From Nonomuraea sp. NBC_00507 (GTDB lineage: Bacteria; Actinomycetota; Actinomycetes; Streptosporangiales; Streptosporangiaceae), in assembly GCF_036013525.1 (NCBI RefSeq), contig NZ_CP107853.1, positions 11,966,001 to 12,030,000 of the forward strand: DNA of 64,000 nt, written 5' to 3'. Below, in pieces: positions 26,314 to 64,000 of this stretch. Position numbers and translations under genes: made by a program. How positions within the stretch are numbered: position 1 is the stretch's first letter; every line of letters begins with the position of its first letter. The notes under the pieces were generated by a model, which had not been told where the DNA came from, made no database searches, and saw nothing but the letters and a program-made list of their open reading frames with translations.

Positions 26314-29300
26314 TCAGGAGGGGTCAGCCGCCAGCAGCCTGCGTGCCAGGCCGGACGGGGTCGGCTCCTCGAAGATGTCCTTGAGCTTGAGCCGTACCTC
26401 GGTCACCCGCTTGATTTCCTGAAGCAGTTTGACGGCCAGCAGCGAGTGCCCGCCGTGGGCGAAGAAGTGGCTGTCGGGGCCCATGTCGGAGCGGCTCAGC
26501 ATGGCGTTCCACAACGACACGAGGGTGTCGACCAGCTCGTTCCCGCTCTCCGCGGGCAGTCCCGGCTCCTCCGTGACGGTCTCGGCGCCGCGCAGCTCCT
26601 GGGCCAGCCGGCGCAGCGCCGGGTAGTCGACCTTGTCGTTTCCGGTCATCGGGAAGGCGTCCACGGCCACGTACTCCTGGGGGGTGGCGGCGTACGGGAG
26701 GGACGCGCTGGCGTGCACCCACAACTCCGAGCCAACGTCCGGCCGGTCCGGCGCCACCACGAAGGCCCACAGGACGGCGTCGGCGCTGGGGTCGCCGACG
26801 ATCACGACCGCAGCGGCGCGTACGTCCGGGTGGGTCAGCAGCACGCCCTCGACCTCGGCCAGCTCAATCCGGTTGCCGCGCAACTTGACCTGGCGGTCGA
26901 GCCTGCCGAGGATCTCCAGCCGGCCGTCGTGCGCCCATTGGGCCAGATCGCCGGTGCGGTAGAACCGCCCGTACGAAACGTGCTCGCCGAACCGCTCGGC
27001 GGTCAGGTCGGGGCGGCCGTGGTAGCCGACGGCCACGCCGTCGCCCGCGATGCACAGCTCGCCGCGCGTCCCGATCGGCAGCGCGCGGCCGGCCGGGTCG
27101 GCGACGTACACCTTGGTGTTGGCGATCGGCACGCCCACGTCGACGCGGTCCGCGGCGGCGTCGACGCGTCCGGCGGTGGACCAGATCGTGGTCTCGGTGG
27201 GGCCGTACACGTTGGACAGCTCACAGCCCGTCGCGGCCAGCTTCCCGGCCAGGACGGCGGGCAGCGGCTCACCGCCGCAGAGCACGCGGCGGCCGGCGAG
27301 CAGGCCCGCGACCTGGTCGATGACGAGGCGCCAGGTGGTCGGCGTGGCCTGGACGATGGTCACGTCGTAGCGCCGCAGGGCGTCGGCGAGCGGTTCGCCC
27401 TGCGTGCGGGCGTCGTCCGGGGCGACGGCCAGCCGGCCGCCGGCCGCCAGGGGCAGGAACAGCTCCAGCGCGGAGATGTCGAAGCTGAACGTAGTCAGCC
27501 ACAACATGGTGTCCCCGGCGCCCGCCGCCAGCTGGTCCGCGAAGTGGGCGATCAGGTTGGCGAGGGCACGATGGTCGATCAGGGTGCCCTTGGGCAGCCC
27601 GGTGGAGCCGCTGGTGTAGATCAGGTACGCACGGTCGTCCGGCGCGACCGGGCTGGGCGGCGGCACCGTACCGGAGACCGGTGCCACCGAGTCGACGTTC
27701 ACGAGCGGCAGGACCGTACGCTCGCCGGGAACGGTGACGCCTTCTCCGGCGAGCACCACGACGGCCGCCGAGTCGTCGAGCTGGTGGCCGAGCCGCTGCT
27801 CGGGGTGGTCGGGGTCGAGCGGCAGGTACGCCGCGCCGGCCAGCCATACGCCGAGCGCCGCCGCGGCCAGCTCGGGCCCGCGCGGCGCGAGCAGTGCGAC
27901 GACGTCACCCCGGCCCGTGCCGGCGGCAAGCAGCAGGTCGCGGGTGGCCTCGGCGGCGGCCCACAGGCGGCGCAGGCCGATCCGGCGGTCGCCGTCGAGG
28001 ACCGCGACCGTGTCCGCCTCGGGAGCGGCGAACACCCGATCGGCGATCATCTCCAGCACGGTCGCGGGTGTCACCGTGCGTTCGGTGGCGTTGGCCTGCT
28101 CGATGACCGCCCTGTCTCGTTCGCACCAGACGGACACGTCCGCCAACGCCGTGTCCGGCCCCGCAGCGAGCGTGACGAGCAGTTCGTCGAAGCGGGCGAG
28201 CAGCAGCTCCACCTCGGCCCTGCCGAGGACGTCCACGCAGAAAGCGGCCCTGATCTTGATCGCCTCCGGCGTGGAGGTGACGAAGAACTCCAGGTCGAAC
28301 TTGCTGGAGCCGTTCTCGATCACCACCTGCGCGGCGGGCATGCCGTCCAGCGTGAACGCGGCGCCGATGTCGGCGGGGACGTAGTTGAAGGTGTGCCGGA
28401 AGAGGTTGTTCCGCCAGCCGTCGCGCGGCACGAGCTCCAGCAGGTCGTCCACCGGGTAGTCGGCGTGCGCCATGGCCTCCATGAACGTGCGGCGGGTCAG
28501 CCGGGCGTGCTTCCTGAAACTCTCCGCCCAGTCGACCCGGGTACGCAGGGTGAGGACGTTGATGTGGTAGCCGAGCCGCGCGCCCGCGTCGGGGGTCCGT
28601 ACGCTGATCGGTGAGCCGATCGTGAGGTCGGGGCCGGCGCCGTGAGCGGCGAGCAGCACCCCGTACGCGGCCAGCAGGATGACGGATTCGGGCGACCGCA
28701 GCTCGGCCTGCATGCGCCGGGCCGCGTCGCGGGCGGCGGGAGACAGCTCCCAGTTGATCACGTCGCCGGCGAGGGTGACCTGCGACGCCTCCGGCTTCTC
28801 GCACCACAGGTCCAGCTCGCCGGCGCGGAACCCGTCCAGCTTGTCGCGCCAGAACGCCGCGCTGCGCGGATCCGCGGCCGGTTCACACCAGACCGGCGCC
28901 ACCTCCAGCGCCGGCGATTCGCCTGCCGCCATCGCGTTGTAGAGGGCCGCGAGCTCGCCGAGCAGCAGCGCCGACGACAGGCCGTCGAAGATCGAGTGAT
29001 GGATCGCCAGGCAGTAGACCTCGCCCGCCTCCTCCTCGACGACCGCGGCGCGCACGAGCAACTCGCCGTCCGCGTGGAACGGCCGCGCGAGGAACCCCGT
29101 CAGCCACTCCCGCGTGCCACCGCCTTCCTCGAGCCGCAACTCGACCGCCTCTGGCGGCAGGACCTCCCGCATCATCGCCTCGGTCTCGATGCGGAAGACC
29201 GTGCGCAGGATCTCGTGACGGCGCAGCAGGCGGGTCATCGCGTCCAGCACGAGGGGCCGCCGCAGCGGGCCCGCCACGGTGAAGGCCACGCTCAGGTTGT

Positions 29301-29391
29301 TCACCCCGGTGCCGGGGACGAGCTCTTCCAGCAGCCACAGAGCCTGCTCCTTGCGCGTGGCCCGCTGGCCCAGCATCTGCTCCATGGTCAT
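26314..29391 (-). CDS. NRPS C-A-PCP module predicted for glycine
   Basis: This encodes 1,025 residues from ATG 29389-29391, which overlaps the TGA of the thioesterase gene (ATGA). The frame is open upstream, but that part is a shadow. The condensation domain (about 15-430) has an intact HHSIFDG motif near residue 130. The adenylation domain (about 450-930) carries YLIYTSGSTGLPKG near 588, and its specificity residues read D-I-L-Q-L-G-V-I-W, one substitution from the glycine code DILQLGLIW. A PCP with Ser in FFAHGGHSLL (near 982) ends the protein. There is no TE, so the glycyl chain must pass on, presumably to the next NRPS. Its C domain would join glycine to the polyene acyl chain if the assembly line is colinear. 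Confidence 0.9.
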   Translation of the reverse strand: MTMEQMLGQRATRKEQALWLLEELVPGTGVNNLSVAFTVAGPLRRPLVLDAMTRLLRRHEILRTVFRIETEAMMREVLPPEAVELRLEEGGGTREWLTGFLARPFHADGELLVRAAVVEEEAGEVYCLAIHHSIFDGLSSALLLGELAALYNAMAAGESPALEVAPVWCEPAADPRSAAFWRDKLDGFRAGELDLWCEKPEASQVTLAGDVINWELSPAARDAARRMQAELRSPESVILLAAYGVLLAAHGAGPDLTIGSPISVRTPDAGARLGYHINVLTLRTRVDWAESFRKHARLTRRTFMEAMAHADYPVDDLLELVPRDGWRNNLFRHTFNYVPADIGAAFTLDGMPAAQVVIENGSSKFDLEFFVTSTPEAIKIRAAFCVDVLGRAEVELLLARFDELLVTLAAGPDTALADVSVWCERDRAVIEQANATERTVTPATVLEMIADRVFAAPEADTVAVLDGDRRIGLRRLWAAAEATRDLLLAAGTGRGDVVALLAPRGPELAAAALGVWLAGAAYLPLDPDHPEQRLGHQLDDSAAVVVLAGEGVTVPGERTVLPLVNVDSVAPVSGTVPPPSPVAPDDRAYLIYTSGSTGLPKGTLIDHRALANLIAHFADQLAAGAGDTMLWLTTFSFDISALELFLPLAAGGRLAVAPDDARTQGEPLADALRRYDVTIVQATPTTWRLVIDQVAGLLAGRRVLCGGEPLPAVLAGKLAATGCELSNVYGPTETTIWSTAGRVDAAADRVDVGVPIANTKVYVADPAGRALPIGTRGELCIAGDGVAVGYHGRPDLTAERFGEHVSYGRFYRTGDLAQWAHDGRLEILGRLDRQVKLRGNRIELAEVEGVLLTHPDVRAAAVVIVGDPSADAVLWAFVVAPDRPDVGSELWVHASASLPYAATPQEYVAVDAFPMTGNDKVDYPALRRLAQELRGAETVTEEPGLPAESGNELVDTLVSLWNAMLSRSDMGPDSHFFAHGGHSLLAVKLLQEIKRVTEVRLKLKDIFEEPTPSGLARRLLAADPS

Positions 29392-30212
29392 CGCTCCAGC
29401 AGCTCGGTGACGGCGCGGGCGACCTCGTCGGACCTGAGCAGCTCGTCGTGGCCCTCCTCGAAGCAGAGCTCCTTGGCCACCAGGACGGCGTCGGTGCCGG
29501 CGCGCAGCCGGTTCAGGCCGTTGTTGGGGTTGGACGAGCTCAGCGCGGTGCCTCGCCGCCAGCCGTCCCAGGGGTCGATCAGGTCGGCGTAGGTCAGGTA
29601 GGACAGGAAGGCGCTGAAGGTGGCCCACATCTCCTCGGCGTATTCCTGGTCGAGACCGGCCCTGATGAACGCGTTGTGGCCGACGTCGCGGAAGGTGTGG
29701 AAGAGCCGCGAGGCGTACTGCTCGACCGTGATGCCTTCCTCCTCGGCCACCCGATCCATGGTCTCCCTGGTCAGGGCGATGTCCTCGGCGCTGAGGATCG
29801 TGGACAGGACCGAGAAGACCTTGTCGAACTGGAAGTAGACGTTCTCCAGGCTCGTGGGCTCCGGATCGAAGACGATCAGCTCGGGCGGCGCATCCTGCAG
29901 CTCGGCCAGCGCGTCGACGAGCTCGGCCGCGTAGACGGCGCCCACGCAGTAACCCATCACCGCACGGACCGTCATCCCGCTCTCCTTGACGGGCTCCAGC
30001 CAGGACCGGACGTACGCGGCACCGCCGATGCCCGAGTCGGGCGCCACGGCGGGCGGGGCGACGTGCCAGTACGTGGCGTCATAGGCCAGTCGCTTCACCA
30101 GGTCGGGGAAGCCGGCCTCGATGCGGCCGGTTTCCGTGAAGTCGACGCAGAGGACCAGGTCCGTCGATGAGTGCGATTCGTGGAGTTTCGTCCACGTGGT
30201 TACCAGGTTCAT
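29388..30212 (-). CDS. stand-alone thioesterase/acyltransferase-like alpha/beta hydrolase with Cys nucleophile
   Basis: This encodes 274 residues from ATG 30210-30212. The ribosome binding site CAGAAGGA (30221-30228) favours this start over the GTG six bases earlier. The nucleophile elbow reads VMGYCVGAVYAAELVDAL, with Cys89 in place of the usual Ser. A core Asp lies in LIVFDPEP, and the terminal His in FEEGHDELL. These form a plausible Cys-Asp-His triad. It is the only gene between the giant PKS (11 bp behind its ribosome binding site) and the glycine NRPS module, which it overlaps by 4 bp. It may edit, release or transfer the polyene chain. It resembles TE domains of NRPSs more than typical type II thioesterases, and the operon already has one of those. 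Confidence 0.75.
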   Translation of the reverse strand: MNLVTTWTKLHESHSSTDLVLCVDFTETGRIEAGFPDLVKRLAYDATYWHVAPPAVAPDSGIGGAAYVRSWLEPVKESGMTVRAVMGYCVGAVYAAELVDALAELQDAPPELIVFDPEPTSLENVYFQFDKVFSVLSTILSAEDIALTRETMDRVAEEEGITVEQYASRLFHTFRDVGHNAFIRAGLDQEYAEEMWATFSAFLSYLTYADLIDPWDGWRRGTALSSSNPNNGLNRLRAGTDAVLVAKELCFEEGHDELLRSDEVARAVTELLER

Positions 30213-30229
30213 GCTCACTTTCCTTCTGC

Positions 30230-63067
<32,838 letters not shown>

Positions 63068-63123
63068 TGAACCAATCCTGATTCCGACGGAGCGAGAAGG
63101 GGACGGTGGAACGCCTTCAGCGA

Positions 63124-64000
63124 TCAGCTGACGACGTCGTATTTTTCGAATCCGGTGGCCACTTCGACCGGTTCGAGAAAGAGGTCCAGCGGATTCTCGG
63201 GGTCGAATTTCCCGGAATGCTGATAGGCCGCCAAGGTGCCGTCGGAGCGTAGCGCCAGCATGTCGGGCCGCCCGTCCAGGTCGATGTCCGTGAGCGTCAT
63301 CAGCCGCATGTCCTGCCAGCCGCGTGCGACGGTGTGCCAGGTGCCGTCGGTCGTCGTGCCCGGCCGGCCGGCGAACTCGTACAGCGCCAGGTCGCCGTTG
63401 GGGCGGCGGATCAGCAGGTCGAGCAGGCCGTTGCCGGTGAAGTCAGCCATGGCGACGGGGAGGTCGTCGACGCCGACGTCCGTGAGGCGCACCGGGTCCT
63501 TTTCGTAGCTGCCGTCGCGCACGACGCCCTGGTCACGGTGCGGGAACAGGTCCACGTTGCCGGCGTTCTTGCCTCGGCCGAACGTGTCGTCGGCGCCGTT
63601 GCCGGTCACGTCGGCGAACCCGATCGTCTCCCACTCCTGGCCGTCGTCGCGCTTGCTCGACACCCGGATCGGCTCGGCGAAAGGGCCGATCTCACCCGGC
63701 CCGCCGACGTTCCGCAGCAGGAAGAACCCGTGCTCGCCGTTCTCGCCGGGATTGATGTCGTAGTCGCTGGCGCTGAATGCGCAGATGTCGGCGCGCCCGT
63801 CGCCGGAGACGTCCACCGCGCGGACGAAGAAGAACCGCTGCCAGCCGAAGCCCTCGCCGATTTTCACCGGGTCGCCGAAGGTGTCCATGCCATTGAACGC
63901 GCCGCTGTGCGGATAGACGAAGAGCTCGCCTGTTTCGGTGTTCCGCACCAGCAGGTCGAGCCGCCCGTCCCCCCGGAAAGATCGGCACTGGCCGTTCGCG
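63124..64000 (-). CDS. FG-GAP/VCBS repeat protein, 5' end outside the window
   Basis: About 292 codons are visible, from the right edge to TGA 63124; the true start lies beyond 64000. The visible part is made of FG-GAP/VCBS repeats: [48 protein letters not shown] and [13 protein letters not shown]. These calcium-binding DxDxDG-like loops, spaced about 45-60 residues apart, would build a beta-propeller. Such proteins are usually secreted, but no signal peptide can be seen because the N-terminus is missing. It is encoded 57 bp upstream of the PKS on the same strand, so it may be co-transcribed. A catalytic domain in the missing part is possible. Its job in the cluster is unknown. Confidence 0.82.
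   Translation of the reverse strand, partial: ANGQCRSFRGDGRLDLLVRNTETGELFVYPHSGAFNGMDTFGDPVKIGEGFGWQRFFFVRAVDVSGDGRADICAFSASDYDINPGENGEHGFFLLRNVGGPGEIGPFAEPIRVSSKRDDGQEWETIGFADVTGNGADDTFGRGKNAGNVDLFPHRDQGVVRDGSYEKDPVRLTDVGVDDLPVAMADFTGNGLLDLLIRRPNGDLALYEFAGRPGTTTDGTWHTVARGWQDMRLMTLTDIDLDGRPDMLALRSDGTLAAYQHSGKFDPENPLDLFLEPVEVATGFEKYDVVS

Overview
The window is very GC-rich with actinomycete-style codon use, overlapping start and stop codons, and polyketide and nonribosomal-peptide enzymes, so it comes from a filamentous actinomycete. The genus cannot be read from it. Almost all of it is one biosynthetic gene cluster: a giant modular type I polyketide synthase (PKS) feeding, or lying beside, a siderophore-style nonribosomal peptide synthetase (NRPS) that makes thiazoline rings from cysteine.

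Layout. 1-1897 (-): 5' part of a large ATP-binding LuxR-type (LAL) regulator, running off the left edge. 1898-2457: AT-richer regulatory region with several dyads and a possible 8-codon leader frame. 2458-4511 (-): exporter ATPase, permease and a small DUF5988-like protein. 4704-8010 (+): second exporter pair, then a sensor kinase and a NarL-type response regulator. 8186-10669 (+): PEP-synthase-like phosphotransferase of the rifampin-phosphotransferase (RPH) type. A hairpin terminator separates it from the biosynthetic operon, which runs on the minus strand from the right edge to 10713.

Biosynthetic operon in transcription order: an FG-GAP/VCBS repeat protein (5' end outside the window); a single 10,945-residue PKS; a stand-alone Cys-type thioesterase; C-A-PCP predicted for glycine; ArCP-Cy-A-PCP-Cy-A-PCP and Cy-A(MT)-PCP-TE, all three A domains predicted for cysteine; a saccharopine-dehydrogenase-like protein; a thiazolinyl imine reductase (Irp3/PchG type); a type II thioesterase; and an O-methyltransferase. 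Genes from the stand-alone thioesterase to the type II thioesterase mostly overlap by 4 bp, which points to translational coupling.

Predicted chemistry (inference). The PKS has a KSQ-AT-ACP loading module (acetate starter), one KS-AT-KR-ACP module and five KS-AT-DH-KR-ACP modules, with no enoylreductase. Read colinearly it gives a 13-hydroxy-tetradeca-2,4,6,8,10-pentaenoyl chain, possibly 12-methylated. Glycine and three cysteine-derived rings would follow, with one ring reduced to a thiazolidine and one methylation. That would be a polyenoyl-glycyl-tris(thiazoline/thiazolidine), a polyene joined to a pyochelin/yersiniabactin-like metal-binding tail. I know of no described compound with this plan. 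The ArCP-like domain at the start of the second NRPS and the PKS-type docking tail leave open that the two halves make separate products.

Signs of recent evolution: a 1.68-kb, nearly identical duplication between PKS modules 4 and 5; a 1.6-kb duplicated A-domain block inside the second NRPS, with a codon style unlike its flanks; and an in-frame 15-bp tandem repeat. TTA codons in several genes suggest bldA-linked control.
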